DNA of 12,777 bases from Azospirillum sp. 51_20 (GTDB lineage: Bacteria > Pseudomonadota > Alphaproteobacteria > RF32 > CAG-239). Below, one piece after another: positions 12,767 to 12,777 of the stretch (within the stretch, counting starts at the first letter, position 1; each line of letters starts with the position of its first letter). The stretch lies in the NCBI GenBank assembly GCA_001917175.1, contig MNTV01000020.1, positions 85,154 through 97,930 on the forward strand, given 5' to 3'. The notes beneath the pieces are model-generated. The model was not told the origin of the DNA. It saw only the letters and a program-made list of their open reading frames with translations, and ran no database searches. A program made the translations under genes and the position numbers.

Positions 12767-12777
12767 CTAAGCCTTAA

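Larger units (their letters stand above)
4430..12777 (-). mobile_element. Prophage, lysis and tail end (partial; runs off the right edge)
   Basis: All supported genes from 4568 to 12640 run leftward and fit a phage late region: ejection-type proteins, tail proteins, small proteins, SleB endolysin, holin candidates and Rz/Rz1. The boundary is placed just after the tRNA-Leu terminator because the phage genes begin about 140 bp later and tRNA 3' ends are usual att sites. No integrase, capsid, portal or terminase is in the window, and no second copy of the tRNA 3' end is seen, so the other end must lie to the right. The large ejection-type proteins suggest a short-tailed virion. Confidence 0.8.

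Overview
The window looks like the chromosome of an alphaproteobacterium with one end of a prophage next to a tRNA-Leu gene. The host assignment rests on the translationally coupled psd-pssA pair: a short PSD-A type phosphatidylserine decarboxylase and a PssA whose motifs match alphaproteobacterial enzymes. Promoters are sigma70-like (TTGAxx / TATAAT) and ribosome sites are GGAG/AGGA, which argues against Bacteroidetes. I cannot name the genus; an uncultured gut-type lineage is only a guess.

Positions 1-2460 are an accessory stretch. Three lone leftward genes (249-674, 1320-1796, 2056-2460) each have their own promoter and terminator. The first and third seem to be distant paralogs with a DUF1566 / C-type-lectin-like pattern. 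Between the first two lies about 500 bp of pyrimidine-rich, apparently non-coding DNA holding a 116-bp direct repeat; a purine-rich tract with a 23-bp direct repeat is at the left edge.

Positions 2578-4170 hold psd and pssA, the two-step route from CDP-diacylglycerol to phosphatidylethanolamine, read leftward with a 1-base stop/start overlap, a hairpin in the leader and a terminator at the end. A rightward tRNA-Leu(UAA) with its own promoter and terminator follows (4269-4425).

From about 4430 to the right edge everything supported is phage. In order of transcription (right to left): a Gly-rich short protein overlapping a 421-aa protein built of 11-residue repeats, a 799-aa protein of DNA-ejection type, a tail fibre/collar-like protein, a discoidin-like tail protein, small proteins, then a lysis cassette (holin-like TM/coiled-coil protein, SleB-family endolysin, two membrane proteins, and an overlapping Rz/Rz1 spanin pair) ending about 170 bp from the tRNA. 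The two large ejection-type proteins suggest a short-tailed (podovirus-like) virion. No integrase, capsid, portal or terminase gene is inside the window, so the element continues to the right. Several hairpin terminators sit inside this late operon. A sigma70-like promoter and a ribosome site at the right edge suggest a rightward gene starting just outside.

Most unusual observations: the hendecad-repeat protein and its frame problem with the gene in front of it, the sharp composition break inside the 799-aa gene, the recurrent hairpin/poly-T/ATGGAG gene starts, the repeat-bearing pyrimidine island, and the U6-U67 mismatch in the tRNA beside the prophage.
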